Part shown: piece after piece, positions 17,008-25,348 of the stretch
How the letters are laid out: each line of letters starts with the position of its first letter
Numbering within the stretch: position 1 is the stretch's first letter
Assembly: GCF_023716485.1 (NCBI RefSeq)
Contig: NZ_CP092418.1
Span: 3,331,001-3,395,000 of the forward strand
Origin: Microbulbifer variabilis
Lineage (GTDB): Bacteria; Pseudomonadota; Gammaproteobacteria; Pseudomonadales; Cellvibrionaceae
Length of the DNA stretch: 64,000 nt
Direction: 5' to 3'
Notes under the pieces: model-generated
Databases searched by the model: none
What the model was told of the DNA's origin: nothing
What the model saw: the letters and a program-made list of their open reading frames with translations, nothing else
Position numbers and translations under genes: made by a program

Positions 17008-18156
17008 TTACTTCAAAAGAGCACAGATAGCATCGGCTGCCCGCTCAGAGGCATTTCGGCGCAATTGCTGGTGAAGATCGTCAAATTCGCGCTGCAACTG
17101 ATCACCCAGTAGTGGATCTTCAAAATAGCGCATCAACGCCGCTCCGAGATTCTCCGGGGTCGCATCACTCTGCAGGATTTCCGGCACCAGCTCCCTTTGT
17201 GCCAACAAGTTGGGCAGAGAAACCCAGGGAGTGTGCAGCATACGAGAGACGATAGCGTAAGTAATTTTGCCCAGTTTATAGGCAACCACCATAGGCTTTT
17301 TCAGTAGCATAGTTTCTAACGTTGCCGTTCCTGAAGCAATTAACACAGCATCCGACACACTGAGCGCCTTGTGTGAATCCCCCTCTAATATCGTGACAGG
17401 CAGTTCCGGAAAATCCTTTAGCTGCTCCCGCAATTCGGCTAAACGCTGCTCATTCGCTGCCGGCAATACAAATTTGAGATCGGGATGGCGCTGGTAACAC
17501 CAGCGAGCCGTCTGCAAAAATAACGGCCCAAGCAAACGCACTTCCCCACCTCGGCTACCCGGTAACAGCGCAATAACACGGTCATCAACTGTGAGACCCA
17601 GCTCTTTGCGCTCTGCAACATTGCTAACCTGCAGAGGAATATCATCCGCTAACGGATGCCCCACAAAAGTCACCGGCACGTGGTTTTCACGATAAAAAGC
17701 AGCCTCAAAAGGCAGCAAGGTGAGCATATGATCAATAGCACGAGCAATCTTTTTTATTCGCCCCTGTCGCCACGCCCACACTGAAGGGCTGACATAGTGC
17801 ACAGTGCGAACCCCTTCGGCCTTGAGGGACTCCTCCAGAGACAAGTTAAAATCTGGTGAGTCGATTCCGATAAAAAGATCCGGCGGATTTTCAGTGAAGT
17901 GCTCGCGTAGAGTGCGGCGAATTTTTAATAATTCTGGCAGTCGTTTTAGCGGCTCAACCAATCCCATCACCGAGAGACGCTCCATTGGAAAAAGGGATTT
18001 CGCCCCCAAAGCCTGCATACGCGGACCGGCAATCCCTTCAAACTGAATTCCCGGGAGGCGCTTTTGCAGGGAGTCAATAAGACCTGCACCGAGGATATCT
18101 CCAGAGGCCTCACCGACAACAATACCAATACGAACCGGCTTATTATTTTCTGACAC
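17008..18156 (-). CDS. lpxB: Lipid A disaccharide synthase
   Basis: LpxB joins UDP-2,3-diacylglucosamine and lipid X to form the lipid A disaccharide at the inner membrane. The N-terminus VRIGIVVGEASGDILGAGLI is the family hallmark. The central SPSVWAWRQGRIKKI, the LLPGSRGGEV segment and the nucleotide-binding ASGTATLETMLLKKPMVVAYK block follow (about residues 270-290). A TTG-start reading extends three residues to 18165, but the GTG at 18156, preceded by a GGGGGA stretch, is preferred (382 residues; E. coli 382). It lies downstream of lpxA with a 114-base gap that holds a hairpin. Confidence 0.97.
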   Translation of the reverse strand: MSENNKPVRIGIVVGEASGDILGAGLIDSLQKRLPGIQFEGIAGPRMQALGAKSLFPMERLSVMGLVEPLKRLPELLKIRRTLREHFTENPPDLFIGIDSPDFNLSLEESLKAEGVRTVHYVSPSVWAWRQGRIKKIARAIDHMLTLLPFEAAFYRENHVPVTFVGHPLADDIPLQVSNVAERKELGLTVDDRVIALLPGSRGGEVRLLGPLFLQTARWCYQRHPDLKFVLPAANEQRLAELREQLKDFPELPVTILEGDSHKALSVSDAVLIASGTATLETMLLKKPMVVAYKLGKITYAIVSRMLHTPWVSLPNLLAQRELVPEILQSDATPENLGAALMRYFEDPLLGDQLQREFDDLHQQLRRNASERAADAICALLK

Positions 18157-18230
18157 GCCTAACAATTCCCCCAGAGTGGAAATGGCTCAATTTTCATAGA
18201 TACCGATTAAGATATGAAAAGACTAAATCA

Positions 18231-18255
18231 GGAAGTGCACAATAACAGCACTTCC
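18231..18255 (-). repeat. Intra-operon hairpin between lpxA and lpxB
   Basis: GGAAGTGC (18231-18238) and GCACTTCC (18248-18255) are perfect 8-bp inverted arms with a 9-base loop, 16 bases beyond the lpxA stop. No T-run follows, so an mRNA-end or processing role is more likely than termination. Confidence 0.55.
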
Positions 18256-18270
18256 CGCAAATGGTTGTGC

Positions 18271-19050
18271 TTAGCGGACAATTCCGCGAGAGGAGGTCTG
18301 CAGGGAATCAATCCAAGGCTGAATTACAGGGGACTGCTCACGCAGTTCCGTAAGGGCCTGGACAGCCTCTTGCAGAGTGAGGCCGCGCCGGTAGACCGTT
18401 TTGTATGCCTTGTTGATTAGAGAGATATCCTCGCGGGAAAAACCTCTACGACGCAACCCCTCCGCATTAATAGTCTTGGCCTCTGCCGGATTCCCAGCCA
18501 CCATGACATAAGCCGGCACATCTTTGCCGATCGCTGCGCCCATCCCTAGGAAAGCGTGCTCACCAATGGTGCAATGCTGATGTACAAGACTGTACCCGCT
18601 GAGGATTGCCCAATCTTTTACTATTACGTGGCCGGCGAGCCCCACATTATTAACAAGAATGGTGTGATTACCGACAACACTGTCATGACCAATGTGGGCA
18701 TAGGCCATAATCAGGTTATCACTGCCGATAGTGGTTTCCCCACGATCCTGCACAGTGCCCCGGTGGATGGTAACGCCCTCACGAATAACATTGTTATGGC
18801 CGATTACCAGGGTGGTCTGCTCGCCTTGATATTTTTTGTCCGGCGTATCTTGACCTATCGAGGCAAACTGGTAAATACGGTTATTTTTTCCGAGCTTAGT
18901 GGGCCCACTCAATACAACATGTGAAGCAATTTCACAGCCATCACCGAGTTCCACATCGGCGCCAACTATGGAATAGGCTCCGATACTCACCCCGGAACCG
19001 ATAACCGCCGTCGGATCGATAATAGCTGTGGGGTGGATATTTGTCTGCAT
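18271..19050 (-). CDS. lpxA: UDP-N-acetylglucosamine O-acyltransferase LpxA
   Basis: LpxA transfers a 3-hydroxyacyl chain from acyl-ACP to UDP-GlcNAc, the first step of lipid A synthesis. The 259-residue protein starts with hexapeptide repeats forming a left-handed beta-helix (IHPTAIIDPTAVIGSGVSIG). The catalytic histidine lies in AYAHIGHDSVVGNHTILVNN at about residues 117-136. The C-terminal helical part (RRRGFSREDISLINKAYKTV) is complete. It stands between fabZ and lpxB in the standard lpxD-fabZ-lpxA-lpxB order. Confidence 0.98.
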   Translation of the reverse strand: MQTNIHPTAIIDPTAVIGSGVSIGAYSIVGADVELGDGCEIASHVVLSGPTKLGKNNRIYQFASIGQDTPDKKYQGEQTTLVIGHNNVIREGVTIHRGTVQDRGETTIGSDNLIMAYAHIGHDSVVGNHTILVNNVGLAGHVIVKDWAILSGYSLVHQHCTIGEHAFLGMGAAIGKDVPAYVMVAGNPAEAKTINAEGLRRRGFSREDISLINKAYKTVYRRGLTLQEAVQALTELREQSPVIQPWIDSLQTSSRGIVR

Positions 19051-19165
19051 TCTGGAATCTACTCCTCAGGTAGCGACACTTCGGACACTACAACTTCAAA
19101 TAAACAACAACTGGAAGAGTTATCAAAAGCACCTTAGCAGCCACGTCAAGTGACGAATAAGCGCT

Positions 19166-19603
19166 TTAAACCTGCTTCACCGCACACAGAAGATCTGCAG
19201 AGGCCGCAAGCTCACCATCGACACTGGCTTTACAGGAAAACTTCCAGATATTACGGCGCACTGAAACTGCTTCGGACATCAGGTCCAGCCTGTCCCCAGG
19301 GACCACCTGACGCTTAAAGCGCGCCTTGTCCACACCGCCAAACAGGTACAGGTAGCCATCCTCAGGCTTCTTGCCAAATGTTTTGAAGCCAAGAATTCCT
19401 GAAACCTGGGCCAGAGCCTCAACGATCATAACACCGGGGAAAATCGGCATCTGTGGAAAGTGACCGTTAAACAGCTCCTCATTAATAGAGATATTTTTAT
19501 ACCCCTTAATAAACTTCCCTTCCTCGAGTTCAACGACACGATCGACCAATAAAAACGGATAGCGATGTGGCAGGTACTCGCGAATCTCAGTTACATCCAT
19601 CAT
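19166..19603 (-). CDS. fabZ: 3-hydroxyacyl-ACP dehydratase FabZ
   Basis: FabZ dehydrates 3-hydroxyacyl-ACP during fatty-acid elongation. It competes with LpxA and LpxD for the same substrate, which is why it sits among the lpx genes. The 145-residue protein has the hot-dog-fold active site [20 protein letters not shown] with the catalytic histidine at about 48 and glutamate at about 62, followed by the AQVSGIL helix. It is of normal length. A hairpin separates it from lpxD. Confidence 0.98.
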   Translation of the reverse strand: MMDVTEIREYLPHRYPFLLVDRVVELEEGKFIKGYKNISINEELFNGHFPQMPIFPGVMIVEALAQVSGILGFKTFGKKPEDGYLYLFGGVDKARFKRQVVPGDRLDLMSEAVSVRRNIWKFSCKASVDGELAASADLLCAVKQV

Positions 19604-19625
19604 TCCAAATGCCCCCAGAAACCAC

Positions 19626-19648
19626 TTCGGGGCGTTAAACGCCCCGAA
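19626..19648 (-). repeat. Intra-operon hairpin between lpxD and fabZ
   Basis: TTCGGGGCG (19626-19634) and CGCCCCGAA (19640-19648) form a perfect 9-bp stem with a 5-base loop, about 23 bases before fabZ. On the minus strand no T-run follows, so it is probably an RNA structure inside the operon rather than an efficient terminator. Confidence 0.6.
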
Positions 19649-19688
19649 AACATCAAATCAAAATTGTTTTTCTTAAAGCAGCTGTGAG

Positions 19689-20744
19689 CTATTTATCCCG
19701 ATCGAGGGACAGGGCTTTAAGTTGCTTCTCCAAATCTTTCACCCTTCGTGCCACCTTATCCAACTGCCCGAAACGCACCGCGTTGCGACGCCAGGACTGG
19801 CTATCGGCAAAGGGTAAAGCGCCGGAGTAAATTCCCGGCTTGTCGATGGATTTGGTCACAAAAGTATTAGCGGTAACTTGGCAGCCATCGGCAATGGTTA
19901 CATGCCCGGCAATACGGGAGCTGCCACCCAAAGCACAGTGCTTACCGATTACTGCGCTGCCCGCAATTCCTGTGCATGCAGCAATGGCTGAGTAGTCACC
20001 AATCTGCACATTGTGCGCGATTTGGACCAAATTGTCGATCTTGACACCACGACCAATCACAGTGTCACCAAGTGCCCCACGATCCACACAAGTATTGGCG
20101 CCTATTTCAACCTCATCGCCAACCTGCACGCCACCCAGCTGGTAAATCTTAATCCATTCACGCTGATGCAGCGCAAAACCAAAGCCGTCTGTACCAATAA
20201 CCGCGTGACTGTGGATGATAACATCGCGCCCGACCTGACAACCGTGATGCAGTATTGCACCCGCATAAAGGCAGCTCCCTTCTCCAAGGGTGCTGCCCTC
20301 TCCCACAAAGCAGTTGGCGCCAACCGATGCCCGAGGTCCAATTTTCGCAAACGCCTCTATCACCGCACCAGCTGCAATAGAGGCACTAGAGGCCACTTCT
20401 GCGTCCGGATGAACTACAGCGCTCGGGTGAATACCTGCCTCAATCGTTGGAGCCGTATTGAACAAAGCACTCGCCCTGGCAAAAGCCAAGTAAGGGTTAT
20501 CCACACAAAGTGCGCTAACAGGTGTCTCCTCAACAAACTCGGCAGTCACCAATACAGCGCCCGCTGACGTGGTCTTGAGGAAGCGGCGATAATTAGGGTT
20601 TGCCAGAAAGGTCAACTGCTCGGGCCCAGCATCTTGCAAAGTGCTAAGACCAGAAATTACATAGTCTGCGTCTACCCCGGGGGCCAGACGCAGCTCAGCA
20701 CCCAGAGCATTTGCAAGCTGGGTTAACGACAAATTGTCACTCAT
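19689..20744 (-). CDS. lpxD: UDP-3-O-(3-hydroxyacyl)glucosamine N-acyltransferase LpxD
   Basis: LpxD adds the second (N-linked) 3-hydroxyacyl chain in lipid A synthesis. The 351-residue protein has an N-terminal uridine-binding domain (to about residue 100), then hexapeptide repeats (IHPSAVVHPDAEVASSASIA) with the catalytic histidine in NLVQIAHNVQIGDYSAI. A C-terminal helix (FGQLDKVARRVKDLEKQLKA) follows. Length and order match E. coli LpxD (341). It directly follows skp with 12 bases between. Confidence 0.98.
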   Translation of the reverse strand: MSDNLSLTQLANALGAELRLAPGVDADYVISGLSTLQDAGPEQLTFLANPNYRRFLKTTSAGAVLVTAEFVEETPVSALCVDNPYLAFARASALFNTAPTIEAGIHPSAVVHPDAEVASSASIAAGAVIEAFAKIGPRASVGANCFVGEGSTLGEGSCLYAGAILHHGCQVGRDVIIHSHAVIGTDGFGFALHQREWIKIYQLGGVQVGDEVEIGANTCVDRGALGDTVIGRGVKIDNLVQIAHNVQIGDYSAIAACTGIAGSAVIGKHCALGGSSRIAGHVTIADGCQVTANTFVTKSIDKPGIYSGALPFADSQSWRRNAVRFGQLDKVARRVKDLEKQLKALSLDRDK

Positions 20745-20756
20745 ACAGGCTATCGA

Positions 20757-21272
20757 TTACTTATCAGCATTCATACGCTTTACGACAGCCTCAGTCAAAT
20801 TGACCGAAGGATTTGCAAAGTAAGCGGTAGAGGCATCCAACACTAAGTCCAGGTTTTGCTCTTTAATGATCGCTTCCAGCGCTGTTTTAGCCTTGGGCCC
20901 CAGAGAAGTTTGAATTTCCTGACCTACCTGGGCCTCCATTGCGCGCAGTTTTTTAACAGTAGTTTCAAAGTCTGAACGCTTGAAGTTCATCTTACGCTGA
21001 TATTCTGTTTTCTGCTCATCGGACCAGGTAACGCTGTTTTTCTGCGCATCTTCTGCCATTTTTTGCAATTCTGAACGAATAGACTCGGCACTACTTTGCA
21101 GCTTGGAGTACTCGGAACTGGTCTTCAATGAATTGACCTTGGTCTTGGCCACATCGGTGCTCATAATCGCAGCCTGCAGGTTAAATACCGCAACCTTGGT
21201 CTGCGCCATGGCGGCGCCAGACAGGGTTATACCAGCCAGCAGGATTGCGAAAATCTTTACATTCTTAAGCAC
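20757..21272 (-). CDS. skp: Periplasmic chaperone Skp/OmpH
   Basis: Skp is a trimeric periplasmic holdase that carries unfolded outer-membrane proteins from the Sec machinery to the BAM complex. The 171-residue precursor has a signal peptide (MLKNVKIFAILLAGITLSG, cleavage after about AMA at 23). A long charged helical region follows (residues ~45-130), as in the tentacle-like arms of Skp, and then the beta-forming end LDLVLDASTAYFANPSVNLT. It lies directly between bamA and lpxD, the normal place for the gene. Confidence 0.95.
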   Translation of the reverse strand: MLKNVKIFAILLAGITLSGAAMAQTKVAVFNLQAAIMSTDVAKTKVNSLKTSSEYSKLQSSAESIRSELQKMAEDAQKNSVTWSDEQKTEYQRKMNFKRSDFETTVKKLRAMEAQVGQEIQTSLGPKAKTALEAIIKEQNLDLVLDASTAYFANPSVNLTEAVVKRMNADK

Positions 21273-21342
21273 TTTAGTCTCTCCAATTGGTTTTATTTTT
21301 TATGCGCAGTAGCTGCACTCAATCCATTTATATTCGATAAAG

Positions 21343-23895
21343 TTAAAAGCTATTACCCAGGGTAAACTGGAACACTTCCGTCTCATCATCCTCGTTTTCC
21401 TTCAAGGCTTTAGCCAAACTGAAAGTCAATGGTCCAAAACCGGTAACCCATGTCAAACCAATGCCCGCGGAAACATTCATTTTACCGAAGTCCACATCGT
21501 AACAGTTGATCTGGGTTTCATCACAACTGGTATCAAAGACGTTACCCGCATCAACAAAGAAGGCAGACTGCAGAGAGCGCTGATCTTTGATAAACGGCAG
21601 CGGGAAAATAACCTCGGCACTACCTTCTACTAAGATATTGCCACCAAAGGGGTCGGCATCACCGTTCTGACGGATATCCAGGTTCCCATTCTCATCTATC
21701 TGATAGCAGTTTTTTGTAATGCTTTCACCATCGGTTGCACAAGGAAGTTGAGTATAAAACTCTGCAGGAGTGGAACGGGGGCCCAGTGTATTACGCTTGA
21801 AACCGCGCACAGAGCCAAAACCACCGGCATAGAAATTTTCAAAGAAAGGCAGTTGATCGAGATCACCGTAGCCATCCCCGTAACCCAGGCGCGTACGCAG
21901 ACGTAGCGTCAAACTCTTCGTTAGGGGGCGGAAATACTGACCAGTATAAATAAATTTGTAGTATTCAAGATCACTGCCGGGCACGGTAAATTCTGCGGAG
22001 AAATTCTGGGATGCCCCGCGAGTCGCCAATATACCGCGGTTCAAAGTGGAGCGGGCATAAGAAGCTGTCAAAGCCAAGTTATTAAACGCATCACCGTAAC
22101 GATCGATAAAACCATCTGCCGAAGTATTAAACTGGTTCTGATCAATCATCATTGCAAGATCATTGGCCACATCATTATTGAGATCTGCAACAATCGTCTC
22201 GGCATCAATGAGTGTCACCCCCTCACGAGCGGTGTCATCCAAAAGAGATGGGCTGGATTGGATTTCCTGTACAGAACCACTCGAGGCCGAGAGCTCCAAA
22301 TGACTGAAATTAACATTCAGTCCCACACGGGAAATTTCTGAAACCGGGTAGCCAAAGCTAACACCACCACCATAACTAGTCGTGTTGTAGTCCGACAGGT
22401 TGACCTCAGAGTAGTCATTTTCCCTATAAAAAACGTTAAACCCGCGGCTCACACCGTCAGGTGTAAAGTAAGGGTCAAGATAGGAAAAGTTCAGTGCGGT
22501 CTGGTAGGTAGAGACGTTTAAACCTATACCTACCTGCTTGCCGGTACCCAGCCAGTTATTTTCCTGGATATTACCGCCGAGTACCAAGCCGCTACTCTGT
22601 GCCCAGCCGATAGTGCCACCAATAGAGCCTGAAGGTTGCTCCTCTACGGTATATTCCACATCGATCTGGTCGGAAGTACCAGGCACCTCTGCAGTTTCTA
22701 CTTCCACCTCTTTAAAGTAACCGAGGCGTTCCAGGCGCACCTTGGATTGCTCAATTCTTGCGGAGGAGGCCGAGGCAGATTCCATCTGACGCATTTCACG
22801 GCGCAACACCTCATCGGCAGTACGGGTGTTACCACGGAAATTGATTCGGCGCACATAGGCGCGCTTACCCGGGTTGATAAAGAAGGTAATTTTTACCGTA
22901 TTCTCTTCTTTATTGGGTTCGGGAATGCCATTCACCTCGGCAAAGGTATAACCTTCATTGCCCAGACGCTTGGTAATATAGTCAGACGTGGTGGTCATCC
23001 GAATCTGGGAGAAAGTCTGCCCTTCACGCACCAACAGTAAGCGCTTGATTTCCTCTTCCGAAACCACCGGGTCGCCGGCGAGATCCACCTCACTGACGGT
23101 GTAAACATTCCCCTCTCTCACATTGACTGTGATAAAAACACTCTGCTTGTCTGGGCTCAGGGAAACCTGAGTGGATTCTATTTGAAAATCCAGATAGCCG
23201 CGGTCGAGATAGTAAGACTCTAGGCGCTCCAGGTCACCAGTGAGTTTCTCACGGGAATATTTGTCATCGCTGCGCAGCCAGGACAACCAACCTGTGGTCT
23301 GCAGCTCGAAAATTTCTGCCAATTCTTCGTCGGAAAATGCCTCGTTACCCACAACATTGATGTGCTTGATAGCCGCAACAGAGCCCTCGTCGACGATAAC
23401 CCGCAGCTCGACCTGGTTGCGTGGCAATTCTTTCACTTCGGTCTTAACACTTGCACCATAGCGCCCCTGTGCCACATATTGCCGCTCAAGCTCCTGGGCG
23501 AGCCCCTCCAGGGTTGCACGCTTAAAGATCTGCCCCTCGGATAAACCGTTATCCTTCATGCCCTTGAGCAAATCTTCGGTGGCGATGGCCTTATTACCGC
23601 TGATCTCAATCTTGGAAATTGCTGGACGCTCGCGAACAGTGACCACCAGAACACCATTTTCACGGCCGATTTGGATATCTTCAAAGTAGCCGGTGCGGAA
23701 CAGTGCCCGGGTAGCGCTCTGGATTTCCACGGATTCAATTTCATCACCCACTCGCACGGGAAGGGCAGAGAAGACTGTACCGGCAGAGACGCGTTGCAAT
23801 CCTTCCACGCGAATATCATTGACCACGAACGACTGCGCTATTGCACTTAAAGGCAACATCAGGCCGAGGGAGGCCGCTTTGAGGAAATCTTTCAT
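21343..23895 (-). CDS. bamA: Outer-membrane protein assembly factor BamA
   Basis: BamA is the central channel of the BAM complex that inserts beta-barrel proteins in the outer membrane. It has a signal peptide (cleavage near SAIAQ at ~20) and five POTRA domains up to about residue 425. A 16-stranded barrel follows, ending in FQFTLGNSF with the terminal phenylalanine expected of outer-membrane barrels. The barrel lid motif region VRGF is present (GGFGSVRGFKRNTLGP). At 850 residues it is longer than E. coli BamA (810). Part of the excess lies in an acidic insertion around residues 545-600 (LNNDVANDLAMMIDQN), probably an extracellular loop. A closely related barrel-less gene lies directly upstream. 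Confidence 0.98.
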   Translation of the reverse strand: MKDFLKAASLGLMLPLSAIAQSFVVNDIRVEGLQRVSAGTVFSALPVRVGDEIESVEIQSATRALFRTGYFEDIQIGRENGVLVVTVRERPAISKIEISGNKAIATEDLLKGMKDNGLSEGQIFKRATLEGLAQELERQYVAQGRYGASVKTEVKELPRNQVELRVIVDEGSVAAIKHINVVGNEAFSDEELAEIFELQTTGWLSWLRSDDKYSREKLTGDLERLESYYLDRGYLDFQIESTQVSLSPDKQSVFITVNVREGNVYTVSEVDLAGDPVVSEEEIKRLLLVREGQTFSQIRMTTTSDYITKRLGNEGYTFAEVNGIPEPNKEENTVKITFFINPGKRAYVRRINFRGNTRTADEVLRREMRQMESASASSARIEQSKVRLERLGYFKEVEVETAEVPGTSDQIDVEYTVEEQPSGSIGGTIGWAQSSGLVLGGNIQENNWLGTGKQVGIGLNVSTYQTALNFSYLDPYFTPDGVSRGFNVFYRENDYSEVNLSDYNTTSYGGGVSFGYPVSEISRVGLNVNFSHLELSASSGSVQEIQSSPSLLDDTAREGVTLIDAETIVADLNNDVANDLAMMIDQNQFNTSADGFIDRYGDAFNNLALTASYARSTLNRGILATRGASQNFSAEFTVPGSDLEYYKFIYTGQYFRPLTKSLTLRLRTRLGYGDGYGDLDQLPFFENFYAGGFGSVRGFKRNTLGPRSTPAEFYTQLPCATDGESITKNCYQIDENGNLDIRQNGDADPFGGNILVEGSAEVIFPLPFIKDQRSLQSAFFVDAGNVFDTSCDETQINCYDVDFGKMNVSAGIGLTWVTGFGPLTFSLAKALKENEDDETEVFQFTLGNSF

Positions 23896-23946
23896 CTACT
23901 AATTCCGAGTGTTTTTATTCGCAATCCAGGAGTTACAGCGCTTTAT

Positions 23947-25236
23947 TCAGCGCCCAGCTCCCCCGGAACCTGAGGGTTGCCCCTCTACCTTGTAATCGAC
24001 ATCAACCCGTTCTGAGTTCCCGGGTACCTTGACCGTTTCAACTTTCACCACCTTCAAGTAACCAAGTCGCTCAAGGCGAACTTTAGATTGCTCAATAAGA
24101 GCCGAAGAAGCTAAAGCGGACTCCATTTGGCGCAACTCTCGCCGCAAAACTTCATCTGCCGTGCGAGTGTTTCCACGAAAAGTAATACGCCTAACGTAGG
24201 TGCGCTTGCCAGGGTCAATAAAGAAAGTGATTTTTACCGTGTTCTCTTCTTTATTGGCTTCTGGAATACCGTTTACTTCGGCAAAAGCGTAACCCTTATT
24301 GCCCAAACGCTTGGAAATATAGTCTGAAGTCGTTGTCATCCTGACCTGGGAGAACGTCTGCCCTTCACGCACTAGCAGCAAGCGCTTAATTTCTTCCTCT
24401 GGAACGACTGGGTCTCCAGCAAGTTCTACTTCACTAACAGTGTAAACATCACCCTCAATCACGTTAACAGTGATGAAAACACTCTTCTTGTCCGGCCCAA
24501 GAGATACTTGGGTAGAGTCGATCTGGAAGTCGAGATATCCGCGATCGAGATAATAAGATTCAAGACGCTCCAGGTCACCAGTGAGCTTCTCACGGGAGTA
24601 CTTATCATCACTGCGCAACCAAGAGAGCCAGCCAGTGGTTTTAAGCTCAAAAATTTCTCCGAGCTCTTGATCTGAAAAGACGCGATTCCCTACGATGTTG
24701 ATATGTTTAATCGCAGCAACGGTCCCTTCCTCGACAATAACCTTCAATTCAACCTGATTGCGTGGTAACTCTTTAACTTCTGCTTGGACGCTAGCGCCAT
24801 AGCGCCCCTGTGCCACATACTGGCGCTCAAACTCCCGGGTCAACCCTTTGAGGGTCGAGCGCTTTAAAATCTGTCCCTCGGCCAGACCGTAATCCTTCAG
24901 CGCCTTTAGCAGATCTTCCGAGGCAATCGCCTTGTTTCCTGATATATCTATCTTAGATATGGCTGGCCGCTCTCTCACGTTAACAACTAAAACGCTACTT
25001 TCACGACCGATCTGAATATCCTCAAAATAACCGGTTTGAAACAGTTCTCGGGTCGCCCCCTGAATATCCGCAAGCTCAATTTCATCGCCAACCCGCACCG
25101 GAAGAGCTGAAAAAACGGTGCCTGCAGAAACACGCTGCAAACCTTCTACACGAATATCGCTGAGAACGAATGACTGAGCTAAAGCGCTGAGAGGCAGCAC
25201 CAAGCCCAGGGATATCGCTAACAGCCAATACTTCAT
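23947..25236 (-). CDS. Secreted BamA paralogue with POTRA domains only (no barrel)
   Basis: The 429-residue protein aligns without gaps to the N-terminal half of the neighbouring BamA; by eye about 70 residues differ over 423, roughly 83% identity. It has its own signal peptide (MKYWLLAISLGLVLPLSALA) and all five POTRA domains. It then ends just inside the first barrel strand with QPSGSGGAGR, where BamA continues QPSGSIGGTIGW. So it should be a soluble periplasmic protein. The block around residues 195-260 is nearly identical in protein but differs at many third codon positions, so the gene is not a fresh copy and not decaying. The 11 bases TCGGAATTAGT precede both start codons, showing that the duplication included the ribosome-site region. 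Function unknown; binding of BAM lipoproteins or client proteins is inference. Confidence 0.9.
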   Translation of the reverse strand: MKYWLLAISLGLVLPLSALAQSFVLSDIRVEGLQRVSAGTVFSALPVRVGDEIELADIQGATRELFQTGYFEDIQIGRESSVLVVNVRERPAISKIDISGNKAIASEDLLKALKDYGLAEGQILKRSTLKGLTREFERQYVAQGRYGASVQAEVKELPRNQVELKVIVEEGTVAAIKHINIVGNRVFSDQELGEIFELKTTGWLSWLRSDDKYSREKLTGDLERLESYYLDRGYLDFQIDSTQVSLGPDKKSVFITVNVIEGDVYTVSEVELAGDPVVPEEEIKRLLLVREGQTFSQVRMTTTSDYISKRLGNKGYAFAEVNGIPEANKEENTVKITFFIDPGKRTYVRRITFRGNTRTADEVLRRELRQMESALASSALIEQSKVRLERLGYLKVVKVETVKVPGNSERVDVDYKVEGQPSGSGGAGR

Positions 25237-25348
25237 ACTAATTCCGAACCGCTTCTGATAAGAGCAGAGGTTCCCAAGGTAACCGGCACCGCGCTCACTC
25301 TTAAAATCTACTCACTCCAAACGCCATAGGAAAATGCACTCCAGGAGG

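Noticed and set aside
23947..25236. The barrel-less bamA copy as a pseudogene
   Set aside because: No internal stops or frameshifts, intact signal peptide, start context conserved, and differences from bamA concentrated at synonymous positions in the best-conserved part.
25237..25300. Possible sigma-E promoter before the barrel-less bamA paralogue (GGAACCT, then TCAGA)
   Set aside because: The spacer is only nine bases, against about 16 needed, and no TCTGA-like element is found at the right distance.
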